Positions 16,701 to 25,446 are shown, numbered from the stretch's first letter. The stretch: 30,299 nucleotides of DNA from JBBIJR01 sp037445875 (GCA_037445875.1 JBBIJR010000041.1:1-30299); one strand, 5' to 3'. The notes: generated from the letters alone by a model not told the origin. A program made the numbers and translations.

Positions 16701-17288
16701 TGCAAGAACGGATCCGAACGCATTCAAAAGATCATCCGGGACCTCCGCAGTTTTGCCAACATCGATGACAGCCAGCTCCGGTACAGCGACCTCCTGCAGG
16801 GGCTGGAGACGACCTTGTCCCTGCTCAAACACAAACTCGCGGCGCGCATTGATATCAAGAAAGAATATGCCTCGCTTCCGGAAGTGCTGTGCTTTCCGGG
16901 GTTGCTTAACCAGGTATTCATGAACCTCATCCTCAACGCCATCCAGGCCATTCCGTATCAGGGCGCGATCACGCTTCGCGCCCGCAGTCTTTCGGCAGAG
17001 GAAATCGAAATTTCCGTCGAGGACACGGGATGCGGCATTCCCGAGAACATCCGCAGCCGCATCTTCGACCCGTTCTTCACGACGAAGGAAGTGGGTGAGG
17101 GGACGGGACTGGGCCTTTCGGTGAGTTACGCCATCGTAGAAAAGCATTACGGCTCGCTCACGTGCGAGAGTGAGGAGGGGCGGGGCAGCACGTTTGTTGT
17201 GCGCCTGCCGGTCCACTCTGCTCAGCTGCGGCAGCATCTGTTGTCAAAATCCCAGGGTCAGTCTGTCGCTGGAGCCGCCGGGCCGTAA
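13773..17288 (+). CDS. Membrane sensor histidine kinase with 14-blade periplasmic propeller and Y_Y_Y domain
   Basis: The 1,171-residue product opens with a signal segment (MSICGFLFLAMVVGFLPW). It then has about 14 'LWIGT..GL..fd' propeller repeats, enough for two seven-bladed propellers. A Y_Y_Y domain follows around residues 730-820 (YAYMLEGFDADW), then one membrane helix (about 825-850), a coiled coil, a dimerisation/phosphoacceptor helix with GMAHEINNPL (His 906) and a HATPase domain with NLILNAIQAI, DTGCGIP, FDPFFTTKEVG and GTGLGLSVSYAIV. It should sense a periplasmic ligand and autophosphorylate. Unlike hybrid SusR-like regulators it has no receiver or AraC output. An in-frame ATG at 13851 directly before the signal segment is an alternative start; neither has a clear Shine-Dalgarno sequence. 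It is the first of three kinases in a row. Confidence 0.92.
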   Translation: MHYHPSCCRRPKTSFDDGGQLPATGLMSICGFLFLAMVVGFLPWSVRPASGQEKKYRFERLSVEHGLSHSIVYSIVQDKVGFLWFATQHGLNRYNGYEFAVFRSDPADSGTVSSDDISLVYEDHEGKFWLATWGGGLNLFDPHTERFTRFRHRPGDSTSICDNRIQAIQEDRSGNLWIGTMNGLSRFDRSTRTFRNYYHVPGDPNSLSHNRVWSLLEDATGRLWVGTNKGLGYYDAHSRRFERYAPGEATGSQDDIVRSLYQDRQREIWIGKQDGLQRLAADRRTRSAYRHRPDDPTSMSGNIVNCIYEDRFGSIWVGTNGSGLNEFNRRTGSFRRFRNDPHNPTTISADDIRAVYEDRAGTLWIATRGGGLNKLTRNAEKITHFFHDDSDPRTISSNAIRSVRLDSRNRLWIGTDGEGLNAWSEPEGRMVHYRSDRTRPGSLTNDYIYCIVESRDGGMWIGTREGLNRWDPVSGRFTLFSRRPLDPVQPAHDRITALHEDPRGRLWIGTYGGGLDMWDPTAERLVHYHPGETAMYGWIGAILTSRDGTLWVGTQGGGLYRKTRDRDDFVIYRADPYAPSSLSHNTVNALYEDSSGVLWIATEGGGLNAMNPAAGTFTRFTERDGLAHDVVYGILPDRRGHLWLSTNNGLSKFSVATRTCVNYYDNDGFQGNVYNPNAYAAGAEGAMYFGGINGLNLFHPDDLQSNEYTPPVVLTTFKRFDKPVPFGFATSDVRELDLSYRDYYIAFEFAALDFVHPAKNQYAYMLEGFDADWIYCGSRRFASYTNLEGGDYVFRVRGSNNDLKWNEAGFAIRIHVEPPWWGTWWFRIGSVLTVVLGVYAGIRRRIGAIEAHRRELESEVQQRTHELKEQRDELEKTLRHLRETQAHLLQTEKMASIGHLTAGMAHEINNPLSFIDGNLNHLETYLRDITRMIEDSETVLRSADTGLKEKIDALRAIRSRYDYEYIVDDITKTIQSCKNGSERIQKIIRDLRSFANIDDSQLRYSDLLQGLETTLSLLKHKLAARIDIKKEYASLPEVLCFPGLLNQVFMNLILNAIQAIPYQGAITLRARSLSAEEIEISVEDTGCGIPENIRSRIFDPFFTTKEVGEGTGLGLSVSYAIVEKHYGSLTCESEEGRGSTFVVRLPVHSAQLRQHLLSKSQGQSVAGAAGP

Positions 17289-17308
17289 ACAGACGGAAAG
17301 GCGTATCC

Positions 17309-17324
17309 GCCGGACACATCCGGC
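17309..17324 (+). other. Small hairpin between the first and second sensor-kinase genes
   Basis: GCCGGA (17309-17314) and TCCGGC (17319-17324) form a perfect 6-bp stem with a CACA loop, 20 bases after the first kinase stop. No T-tract follows, so it is not a standard terminator. It might stabilise or process a shared transcript, or do nothing. Confidence 0.35.
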
Positions 17325-17367
17325 ACCATCCCGCATCGTGCGCGAGATAACCGGTTTCGGAGTGCCA

Positions 17368-20300
17368 GTGATCATCAAGTCGGCAAAGGCGTTCCGGGGT
17401 CTTGGCATGGCAATCGGCCTCTTGACGGTCTGGAGACCCGCCATCGCACAGGACATACCGGGCCTTCCGTTTCTGCAGAACTTCTCGGTTCGTGACTTCA
17501 AAGCCTACCATCAAAATTGGGCCGTGGTCCAGGCCCCCAACGGCCTGATGTATTTCGCCAACAACAACGGCGTGCTCGAGTTTGACGGTGTCCACTGGCG
17601 CCTGACCGCCATCCCGAACCGTTCGACGGTACGCTCGATCGATGCGGACAGCAGCGGCGTGATCTACGTGGGTGCCCAGGGGGATTTCGGTCTTGTCCGG
17701 CCGGACGGGCGCGGCGGTTTGCAGTACCGTTCCCTGCTGGACAGGGTGCCGGACCGGTATCGCCATTTTGCGGACGTGTGGAGCGTGCACGTGACGCGGC
17801 AGGGTGTGTATTTCCGTACGAAGAAATACCTTTTCCGTTGGAACGATCCGAATCTGGCCGTGATCGAATCGGCGACGTCTTTTCATCGCTCGTACATGAT
17901 CGGCGGAGCGATCCTCGTGAGCCAGGAGAACGTCGGCGTAACGCGTGTCGACGGCGACAGTACGACACCGTGGCCGGGCGGGGCTTTTTTCGCCGACCGT
18001 CCGATCTATGCGATGGTGCCGTTTTCACAGGGCGGCGTTCTCGTCGGAACGCAGAAAGACGGTTTTTTCCTCCTGCGAGGAGGCGAGGTTACGCCTTTCC
18101 CAACCCAGGCCGACTCCTATCTTCGTGAACGACAGATGTACAACGGCGCTGTCCTCGCAGACGGGACGATCGCGATCGCGACGCTGTACGGCGGGATCGT
18201 CGTACTGGCGGAGGATGGATCCATCGTGTCCGTCATAGACCGGTCCACTGGACTGATCAGCGATAAAGTGCACGGCGTATGGGCGGACCGGGAATACGGA
18301 CTCTGGCTGGCCCTGGACAACGGTCTGGCCCGCATCGAACCGGTATCGCCGTTCTCGTGGTATGAGGAAAGCTCCGGCCTTGTCGGAAACGTGCAAGCCG
18401 TGGCTCGTCACGAGGGTCGGTTGTACGCTGCGACGAGCCGCGGCGTGTATCGGCTGGAATCCGTTCGCTCTCCTTCCGGGACACCGCTCGCGCGATTTGC
18501 ACCGGTGGGCACAATCTCCACCCAGTGCTGGTCGCTGCTGGAACGTCACGGCACGCTGTTGTGCGGAACCAATGAAGGTGTCTACGCGATCCGACAGGGC
18601 CGCGTGAGGCACGTCGGCGGCACGACGTCCTTTCACCTCTACGCATCGACCCGGGACTCTCTGCTGGTGTACGCGGGCCTGAAGGACGGGGTGGCCGTGC
18701 TGCGCTTTCGGGATGGCCAATGGAGCCTTGACGACAAACTGGCCGGGGTGACGGGAGAGATCCGCGCCGTACTCGAGCACGGCGACGACCTGTGGCTGGG
18801 CAGCAAGTTCCAGGGCGCATGGAGAATTCGCCGATCCACAGCCGAGGTCTCACTCTACGACACCTCGCGAGGTGTTCCTGCAGGGTGGGTGCGGGTTTTC
18901 GAGGTGGGCGGGAGACCGATTTTCAGTTCGGAAACCGGTCTGTACCGTTACGATTCAGCGGTAGACCGCTTCCTGCCCGACAGCGCTTTCGGGGCGCAAT
19001 ACACCGGCAGGGCCGGCGTGTCACCGGTCCAGGAAGACAGCGCCGGCCGCGTGTGGATCAACTCCGGCAATGAAATCGTAATGGCCGAGCCGGACGCCGA
19101 GGGAACGTACACGATACGGGAAGCTCCTTTCCAGCGGATTCCCGATGAGATGGAGATCAATGTGATCTACCCGGATGGACGCTGGATGTGGTTTGGAGGG
19201 ACGGAAGGTCTGATCCGGTTCGACTTCGACCGGTTCCGGGATCCTCTCACCCCCCTTCCGACCTTGCTGCGCCGTGTTACGCTGATGAAAACGGATTCGG
19301 CGCTGAACGTGTCTTCGGCCGATGAAGCCGAACTCCCCCATGCCTACAACGCGCTCCGTTTCGAATTCAGCCTCCCGAGCTTTGACCACGCGTCGCGCAA
19401 CCAGTACCGGTACTGGTTGGAACCGTTCGACGCAGACTGGTCCGTCTGGAGCGAGCAGACGAAAAAGGAATACACGAACCTACCCGAGGGGACCTATGTG
19501 TTCCATGTGCAGGGGCGAACGGTATACGGCCGGCCCGCCCGGGAAGCCACACTGGCTTTTGCGATCAGGCCGCCGTGGTACCGTGCGTGGTACGCTGTGT
19601 TGATGTACACCGCCTTGTCGGCCGGCCTGTTGACGATCGGGATTCGAGCCAGAGTCCGCGTGCTGACCGCACGCAACCGCATGCTCGAAGAAAAAGTGCG
19701 CGAGCGCACCAAGGCTCTCGAGGAAGCACAGGTCCGACTGATCCACTCGGAAAAAATGGCCGCCGTGGGCCAGATGGTGGCCGGCCTGGCCCACGAGATC
19801 AATAACCCGCTCACCTTTGTTTATGCCAACCACGAGTACATACGGGAACGTATGCAGAAACTGGTCCAGCTGTTGGAGGCCGTGGACCGCAGCCGGCACA
19901 TGCTGTCCGATGAAGTCCGTGCGCGGGTCGATCGCATAAAACACGAACTGGAATACGAGAAACTCGTACCCGAGCTCGATCAAGCCCTCCAGAGCGCACT
20001 GTATGGAGGCGAACGCATCAAGAATATCGTAGAAAACCTGCGTCATTTTGCCGATATTGAGGCGGGGGAAATGCGGGAAACCGACCTCAACCGGAACCTG
20101 GACATCATCGTCGATCTGTTCTTGGGCCGGCACGGCGAGATCGATTTTGTGCGCCGGTATGAACCCCTTCCTCCCGTGCGATGTTACGTAAGCGAGTTGA
20201 ACCAGTGCGTGATGAACGTTCTGCGCAATGCCGTGCAGGCGGTGGAGGATGCGAGGAGCCGTGGAACGCTCCCGACTGACGTAAGCGGCCGCATCTGCAT

Positions 20301-20547
20301 TGAGACGCGAAAGGGCGGGAACGGAGGGGTGGAGATCGCCATTCGCGACAACGGGATCGGAATTCCAGAGGAGATTCGCACGAAGATCTTCGATCCCTTT
20401 TTCACCACGCGAAAGGTAGGGTTGGGCAAAGGCATCGGTCTGACCGAAGCGTACGCCATCGTCCAAAAGCACCACGGCTTGATCGACGTTCAGAGCAGGC
20501 TGCACGAAGGCACCGAAGTCACGATCCGCTTGCCCGTGCAAACCTGA
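17368..20547 (+). CDS. Membrane sensor histidine kinase with periplasmic propeller and Y_Y_Y domain (second)
   Basis: The product is about 1,059 residues. The reading frame is open from 17170, but that would overlap the preceding kinase gene. GTG 17368 is chosen because CGGAG (17358-17362) precedes it and the encoded start, MIIKSAKAFRGLGMAIGLL with AIAQ at the cleavage site, is a good signal peptide; ATG 17407 is the fallback. The periplasmic part opens with LPFLQNFSVRDFKAYHQNWA and contains propeller blades such as GVIYVGAQGDFG. The Y_Y_Y domain (YRYWLEPFDADWSVW) is near 655-735 and a membrane helix near 741-762. The catalytic part has GLAHEINNPL (His 809), NVLRNAVQAV, DNGIGIP, FDPFFTTRKVG and GKGIGLTEAYAIV. 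It closely parallels the third kinase along its whole length, implying tandem duplication. No receiver domain is present. Confidence 0.92.
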   Translation: MIIKSAKAFRGLGMAIGLLTVWRPAIAQDIPGLPFLQNFSVRDFKAYHQNWAVVQAPNGLMYFANNNGVLEFDGVHWRLTAIPNRSTVRSIDADSSGVIYVGAQGDFGLVRPDGRGGLQYRSLLDRVPDRYRHFADVWSVHVTRQGVYFRTKKYLFRWNDPNLAVIESATSFHRSYMIGGAILVSQENVGVTRVDGDSTTPWPGGAFFADRPIYAMVPFSQGGVLVGTQKDGFFLLRGGEVTPFPTQADSYLRERQMYNGAVLADGTIAIATLYGGIVVLAEDGSIVSVIDRSTGLISDKVHGVWADREYGLWLALDNGLARIEPVSPFSWYEESSGLVGNVQAVARHEGRLYAATSRGVYRLESVRSPSGTPLARFAPVGTISTQCWSLLERHGTLLCGTNEGVYAIRQGRVRHVGGTTSFHLYASTRDSLLVYAGLKDGVAVLRFRDGQWSLDDKLAGVTGEIRAVLEHGDDLWLGSKFQGAWRIRRSTAEVSLYDTSRGVPAGWVRVFEVGGRPIFSSETGLYRYDSAVDRFLPDSAFGAQYTGRAGVSPVQEDSAGRVWINSGNEIVMAEPDAEGTYTIREAPFQRIPDEMEINVIYPDGRWMWFGGTEGLIRFDFDRFRDPLTPLPTLLRRVTLMKTDSALNVSSADEAELPHAYNALRFEFSLPSFDHASRNQYRYWLEPFDADWSVWSEQTKKEYTNLPEGTYVFHVQGRTVYGRPAREATLAFAIRPPWYRAWYAVLMYTALSAGLLTIGIRARVRVLTARNRMLEEKVRERTKALEEAQVRLIHSEKMAAVGQMVAGLAHEINNPLTFVYANHEYIRERMQKLVQLLEAVDRSRHMLSDEVRARVDRIKHELEYEKLVPELDQALQSALYGGERIKNIVENLRHFADIEAGEMRETDLNRNLDIIVDLFLGRHGEIDFVRRYEPLPPVRCYVSELNQCVMNVLRNAVQAVEDARSRGTLPTDVSGRICIETRKGGNGGVEIAIRDNGIGIPEEIRTKIFDPFFTTRKVGLGKGIGLTEAYAIVQKHHGLIDVQSRLHEGTEVTIRLPVQT

Positions 20548-20591
20548 ATCAACAACGGACAGATCGCATCCTCACTGCATGAACGGAATCG

Positions 20592-20597
20592 TATAAT
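20592..20597 (+). promoter_or_regulatory. TATAAT -10 box immediately before the third sensor kinase
   Basis: A perfect TATAAT ends 9 bases before the ATG at 20607, in a 59-base gap. No convincing -35 element lies 16-18 bases upstream, and no Shine-Dalgarno sequence precedes the ATG. If active, transcription would begin within a few bases of the start codon and give a near-leaderless mRNA. Confidence 0.35.
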
Positions 20598-20606
20598 GGC
20601 TGAATC

Positions 20607-23600
20607 ATGCGTCCTTCAAGACATTTGACCCTATTCGGTCTGTGGATCGTTTCGGTGTCTGCACCGTTGGCCTCGCAGGACGAACGCGGTTATCCGCTCC
20701 TCAGGAATTTTTCCGCTAGGGAAACCAAGGGAAGCGTACAGAACTGGTCCGTCGTGCAGGACCGGCGGGGCTTCTTGTACTTCGGCAATACCAGCGGCAT
20801 ACTCGAGTTCGACGGCAGTTCCTGGCAGGCCGTCGCGACGGAACATTCCACTTCGGTACGATCGCTGGCCATCGACAGCGGCGGTACGATCTATGCGGGC
20901 GGCCAGGGTGAATTCGGATATCTGGCGGGCGATTCCGCAGGAAACATGGTGTTTCGCAGTCTCCAGTCGGAGGTGCCCGAGACCGATCGGGAATTTGCGG
21001 ACGTGTGGGATGTCGTTCCGACTCCCGAAGGAGTCTACTTTCTCACACGCGTGCGGCTCTTTCGATGGGACGGCCGACGCATGCACGTATGGAAGCCGAA
21101 GACCGATTTTGATTTTTGTTCATGGACCGGAGGGCGGCTGCTTATCCGCCAATCGGATGTGGGTCTCATGGTGTTGCGAGGGGATTCGGCCGAGATGCTG
21201 CCGCGGGGTGAACTCCTGGCCGTTCCCCGAATCCAGGCCATCCTTGAAGATCCGGCCGGACCGTTGATCGTCACGCGTGCGCATGGGTTTTACCGCTTGC
21301 AGACCGGCGGTGTGGTTCCCCTGCAGACCTCTCACGACCGGTTCTTCCGGGAGAACCAGACGTACAAGGCTCTGGCGTTGAACGATGGTCGCATCGTGGT
21401 CACGACGATTCGAAGTGGGGTCGCAATTCTGGACCGAGACCTGCACATGATCGGCCTGCTGGACAAGTCGATGGGCCTGCAAGAGAATCTGGCGCTCAAT
21501 CTGTACCAGGACCGAGATCAGGCACTGTGGCTGGGACTCAACAACGGCGTAGCGCGTGTGGAGATCGCAGCGCCTGTATCGCTGTTCGACGAACGATCCG
21601 GACTTCGCGGCGGCGTGGAAACCGTCACACGACACGAAGGACGCCTCTATGTGGGCACCATGTTGGGCGTGTCTGTCCTTGAGGAGACACGCGGTCCGAA
21701 CGGCGGCGGCCACCGCTTTGAGTCTCTAGGCAATGACCTCCTGCAATGCTGGTCGCTGCTTTCGACGCCGCAGGGCCTGCTCGCGGCCACCAGCCACGGG
21801 GTCTTCAAGATTAGCGGGAAGAGGGTGCGCAAGATCACGGACCACAACGCCTTTCAGCTGCTGCGTTCGGTCAGGGACTCGACGTGCTTGTTCGTCGGAC
21901 TCAAAGACGGTCTGGCCCGGCTTCGACTCCGTGACGGTCGTTGGTCGGACGATGGTCGTATAAACGGTGTCCACGAGCACGTGCGCACGATCGTGGAAAC
22001 CCCAGACGGTACGTTATGGCTCGGCACCACCTACCAGGGGACGCTTCGACTGTTGCCCTCGGCGGCCGACTATACCGTCCAGCGGTTTGGTCCGGCGAAC
22101 GGCCTGCCCGTCGGACGGGTTTCCGTCTTTCAGCATGACCAGGGCCTCTCGTTTGGCACTGATTCAGGGTTGTACCGGTTCGATCCCGCGTCCTTTCTAG
22201 CGGACACGGCCGTGCGTTTTTTTGCCGATTCTTCGTTTGGCGATCGTCTCCTGGGAAGCAACTACGTGTACCTCATGGTCCAGGAAGCACCCGACCGAAT
22301 GTGGATCAGCGCCACCCGGTCCGGCCTTGCCGCCCGGGACGTCGACGCGCGACGGTACCGCTGGGAAGTTTCGGCGTTCGATCGTTTTCCGGAAACGGTG
22401 ATTTACGCCATCTATCCTGAAGCCGACGGTGTGGTCTGGTTCAGCACCGACGATGCGCTGGTTCGGTACGATCGCAAATGGGTCCATCCGTTGTCCGAGG
22501 GTCCCTCGGTCTTCATCCGAAAGGTGCGCGTCGGAGGAGACTCACTGGTCTACGGCGGGTGGCCGATGGAGAAGGTCCGGGAACCCAGGTTGTCCTATCG
22601 CAACAATGCCCTTCGGTTCGAATGCGCAGCACCCGTGTACGAGCAGGGGACGGAATTGATGTACCAGTACAGGCTGGACGGTCTGGATCCGGATTGGTCC
22701 GTGTGGACGCGGGAGAATCGCAAAGACTATACGAATTTGTCCGAAGGGTACCATCGGTTTCTGGTGCGCGTGAGAGACGGCAGCGGACGGATCAGCCCGG
22801 AAGCGGTATATGCGTTCACGATCCTTCCGCCGTGGCAGCGTACGTGGTGGGCCTATGCGTTTTACATGCTGGCGGGAGCCGCCCTCGTCACCGGCACGAT
22901 CCGTATGAGGATTCGCGTGCTGCAGAAGCGAAACGTGGAGTTGGAACGGAAAATCGAGGAACGAACGAGAGACCTCCGGCAGACACAAGCGCAGCTCATT
23001 CACGCCGAGAAGATGGCGTCGCTGGGACGCATGGTCGCCGGCATGGCGCATGAGATCAATAATCCGCTGACCTTCATTCAACCCAACCTGCAGCACCTCG
23101 AAGACAAAGTGGACAGGCTCTTTCATCTGGTCCGATTGTACGAAGAGGACCGCTCCGACCGCGGTTCCCTTCGAACGGAGATCGAACAAGTCAAAGAGGA
23201 ACTGCAGTTCGATCTCCTGAAAGAAGACGTCCAGAGCATTCTCCGAAGTTCGATCGAGGGCAGCCGCCGCATCCGCCAGATCATCGACCACCTGCTGAGT
23301 TTCAGCCAGGAACTGTCCAGCGAAAAGAGCAAAGTGGATCTGGGCAGCCATCTCGAAACGGTGACGGAACTGTTCCTGCGCCGATTGAGCGATATCCGGC
23401 TCGAAAAACACTTTGCGCAAGGATTGGTGGTGGAGGGTAATCCGGGCGAGTTGAATCAGTGTTTCATCGACATTCTGGACAACGCCGTGCAGGCGATTCG
23501 CGAGGCCGAGGTCTCAGGACGTCTCGGAGCGGGTCAGGGTGTCATCGGTATCACGACGGAACCCTGCACGTGGAAGAACCGGGAGGGTGCGTCCGTATTG

Positions 23601-23831
23601 TTTACCGACAACGGCATCGGCATGAGCCGTGAGGTGATCGACAAGATATTCGAGCCCTTCTTCACGACCCGCAAGGTCGGGGTGGGGCGCGGGCTTGGAC
23701 TGTCCGAGGTGTACGGCCTGATCCAGAAGCACGGCGGATCCATCGAAGTGCGGAGCGATCCGGGACAAGGCTCGGAGTTCCGCATCCTCCTTCCCCTGAG
23801 GCACCCTCGGAGAATCGAAACGACGACTTGA
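20607..23831 (+). CDS. Membrane sensor histidine kinase with periplasmic propeller and Y_Y_Y domain (third)
   Basis: The 1,074-residue product starts at an ATG with a signal peptide (MRPSRHLTLFGLWIVSVSAP). Periplasmic motifs YPLLRNFSARETKGSVQNWS, GILEFDGSSW and IYAGGQGEFGY match the second kinase position by position. Later pairs such as RHEGRLYVGTMLGV (RHEGRLYAATSRGV in the second) confirm the duplication. The Y_Y_Y domain (YQYRLDGLDPDWSVW) begins near residue 684 and a membrane helix lies near 747-768. The kinase core shows GMAHEINNPL (His 815), DILDNAVQAI, DNGIGM, FEPFFTTRKVG and GRGLGLSEVYGLI. It probably autophosphorylates on periplasmic ligand binding, but the ligand and partner regulator are unknown. 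The FGGY kinase gene follows after 59 bases on the same strand. Confidence 0.92.
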   Translation: MRPSRHLTLFGLWIVSVSAPLASQDERGYPLLRNFSARETKGSVQNWSVVQDRRGFLYFGNTSGILEFDGSSWQAVATEHSTSVRSLAIDSGGTIYAGGQGEFGYLAGDSAGNMVFRSLQSEVPETDREFADVWDVVPTPEGVYFLTRVRLFRWDGRRMHVWKPKTDFDFCSWTGGRLLIRQSDVGLMVLRGDSAEMLPRGELLAVPRIQAILEDPAGPLIVTRAHGFYRLQTGGVVPLQTSHDRFFRENQTYKALALNDGRIVVTTIRSGVAILDRDLHMIGLLDKSMGLQENLALNLYQDRDQALWLGLNNGVARVEIAAPVSLFDERSGLRGGVETVTRHEGRLYVGTMLGVSVLEETRGPNGGGHRFESLGNDLLQCWSLLSTPQGLLAATSHGVFKISGKRVRKITDHNAFQLLRSVRDSTCLFVGLKDGLARLRLRDGRWSDDGRINGVHEHVRTIVETPDGTLWLGTTYQGTLRLLPSAADYTVQRFGPANGLPVGRVSVFQHDQGLSFGTDSGLYRFDPASFLADTAVRFFADSSFGDRLLGSNYVYLMVQEAPDRMWISATRSGLAARDVDARRYRWEVSAFDRFPETVIYAIYPEADGVVWFSTDDALVRYDRKWVHPLSEGPSVFIRKVRVGGDSLVYGGWPMEKVREPRLSYRNNALRFECAAPVYEQGTELMYQYRLDGLDPDWSVWTRENRKDYTNLSEGYHRFLVRVRDGSGRISPEAVYAFTILPPWQRTWWAYAFYMLAGAALVTGTIRMRIRVLQKRNVELERKIEERTRDLRQTQAQLIHAEKMASLGRMVAGMAHEINNPLTFIQPNLQHLEDKVDRLFHLVRLYEEDRSDRGSLRTEIEQVKEELQFDLLKEDVQSILRSSIEGSRRIRQIIDHLLSFSQELSSEKSKVDLGSHLETVTELFLRRLSDIRLEKHFAQGLVVEGNPGELNQCFIDILDNAVQAIREAEVSGRLGAGQGVIGITTEPCTWKNREGASVLFTDNGIGMSREVIDKIFEPFFTTRKVGVGRGLGLSEVYGLIQKHGGSIEVRSDPGQGSEFRILLPLRHPRRIETTT

Positions 23832-23890
23832 CTCGAATGCGTGAACTGTGAACTGAACGTACTCACCCAACCTTCGGAAGAGGTCACGAC

Positions 23891-25420
23891 ATGAAAATTT
23901 CTTCCAACGAGCCCGTCAAATTGAAAAAAGCCCGGCGCCCGCTGGTGCTGGCCATCGACATCGGCACTTCCTCGACGCGCGCCCTCGTGTACGATGCGCT
24001 GGGCCGGCCGGTAAAGAAGCTCATGATGCAGATCGGGTACACGATGACGACGACCCGGGACGGCGGCGTAGTTGCGGATCCGCGTTTCATTGTCAACAAG
24101 ACGGCCGAATGCATCGACGCGGTCATGGCTGCGCTGGGGGAGCGCGCAGGAGACGTCAAAGCGGTGGGGTTCGACACCTTCTGGCACAACGTGATGGGAG
24201 TGGATCGGGCGGGCAAACCTACCACGCCGCTGATCAACTGGGCCGATACCCGGCCTCGGGAAGTAGTGGCCGAACTGCGGGAGAAGATCGACCCCGCGGC
24301 CAGTCATGCCCGTACGGGCTGCGTCATTCACCCCAGCTATCTGCCGGCAAAAATCGTGTGGTTTCACAAACGAAATCGCGACGCGTTCCGGAAGACGCGC
24401 AAGTGGATGTCGATCGGCGAGTATTTGTACCTGGTGTTCTTCGGTAAAACCGTTTGCGGGTTGTCGATGGCGTCGGGCACGGGCCTGCTCAACCAGAACA
24501 CGTGCAGGTGGGACGAAGGCGTTTTCGCCGCGCTGCCCGTCACGCCGAACGATTTTCCGGAATTGGGCGATCTGGATACGCCGCTTTCCGGCCTGCTGCC
24601 CGCCTACGCGCGGCGCTGGCCTGCTCTGGCACGCATTCCCTGGCTGCCCGCCGTCGGCGACGGTGCCAGTTCCAACGTCGGCACCGGCTGCGTCGACAAA
24701 GAACAACTGTGTCTGGTGATGGGTACTTCCGGCGCCATGCGCGTGTGCTGGGAGGCCGAAAGCGTGGAAATTCCGCCGGAATTGTGGGTGTATCGTGTGG
24801 ACCGAAAGCGGTTCCTCATGGGCGGTGCGCTGAGCGACGGCGGCAATCTGCGTAAGTGGCTGTGCGGACAGTTGGGCATCGAGGGAAAAAAAGGCATCGA
24901 CGCCGCGCTGAAGGCCGTTCAGCCGGACGCACACGGGCTAACTGTGCTGCCGTTCTGGGCCGGCGAACGCAGCACGGGCTGGCATGAACATGCTCGGGGT
25001 TTGTTGACGGGACTCAACCTCAACACGTCCCGGGAGGAGATCGTACGAGGAGCGCTGGAGGCTCTGTGCTTCCGTTACGCGGCCATTTACGAGGTGTTCA
25101 AGAAGGCAAACCGGCCAGTCAAACAAGCGGTGGCCTCCGGCGGCGGGTTCATCGACTCGGCGATTCTGACGCAGATCATGGCGGACGTTCTGGGGATAAC
25201 CGTTACGCAATCGGGAGAAGCGGAGGGATCGGCCCGCGGTGCCGCCGTTCTCGCGCTGGAAGCCATCGGAGCGATTAAACACGCTTCGTCCGTTCCGATG
25301 CCGCTGGGCAAATCGTTCCGGCCCAACCCTGCGCTTCAGCCAGCCTATGCACGCGCACGTGAGCGACAGCAGCGGCTGTACGATCTGGTCGCGAAGCAAT
25401 GGTGGGAGAAACCAAGTTGA
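23891..25420 (+). CDS. FGGY-family carbohydrate kinase, gluconokinase-like
   Basis: The 509-residue cytoplasmic kinase has the length and two-lobed pattern of the FGGY family, which phosphorylates sugars or polyols with ATP. Visible motifs are the N-terminal phosphate loop LAIDIGTSSTRALVYD, GFDTFWHNVMGVD, PLINWADTRP, the candidate catalytic Asp 257 in VGDGASSNVGTG, LVMGTSGAMRV, FWAGERSTGWHEHARG and the C-terminal ASGGGFIDSAILTQIMADVLG adenosine-binding loop. The GTSGAMR and GGALSDGGNLRKWL elements resemble bacterial FGGY gluconokinases, but xylulokinase or another substrate cannot be excluded. The ATG at 23891 has GGAAGAGG (23876-23883) upstream. It follows the third sensor kinase by 59 bases and precedes the beta-helix gene by 26, so it may belong to the same transcript. 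Confidence 0.86.
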   Translation: MKISSNEPVKLKKARRPLVLAIDIGTSSTRALVYDALGRPVKKLMMQIGYTMTTTRDGGVVADPRFIVNKTAECIDAVMAALGERAGDVKAVGFDTFWHNVMGVDRAGKPTTPLINWADTRPREVVAELREKIDPAASHARTGCVIHPSYLPAKIVWFHKRNRDAFRKTRKWMSIGEYLYLVFFGKTVCGLSMASGTGLLNQNTCRWDEGVFAALPVTPNDFPELGDLDTPLSGLLPAYARRWPALARIPWLPAVGDGASSNVGTGCVDKEQLCLVMGTSGAMRVCWEAESVEIPPELWVYRVDRKRFLMGGALSDGGNLRKWLCGQLGIEGKKGIDAALKAVQPDAHGLTVLPFWAGERSTGWHEHARGLLTGLNLNTSREEIVRGALEALCFRYAAIYEVFKKANRPVKQAVASGGGFIDSAILTQIMADVLGITVTQSGEAEGSARGAAVLALEAIGAIKHASSVPMPLGKSFRPNPALQPAYARARERQQRLYDLVAKQWWEKPS

Positions 25421-25446
25421 AAACTGAATGAGGAGGACAGGCCTTA

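Noticed and set aside
15732..17237. A 501-codon minus-strand frame opposite the first sensor kinase.
   Set aside because: It is antisense to well-conserved histidine-kinase motifs and is explained by GC-rich codon bias.
17170..17367. Longer start of the second sensor kinase overlapping the first kinase gene.
   Set aside because: The extra residues are low-complexity and basic, unlike a signal peptide; GTG 17368 has a Shine-Dalgarno sequence and a proper signal peptide.
23841..23854. Tandem GTGAACT GTGAACT before the FGGY kinase gene as an operator.
   Set aside because: Only two short copies are present, with no promoter elements nearby; chance is likely.
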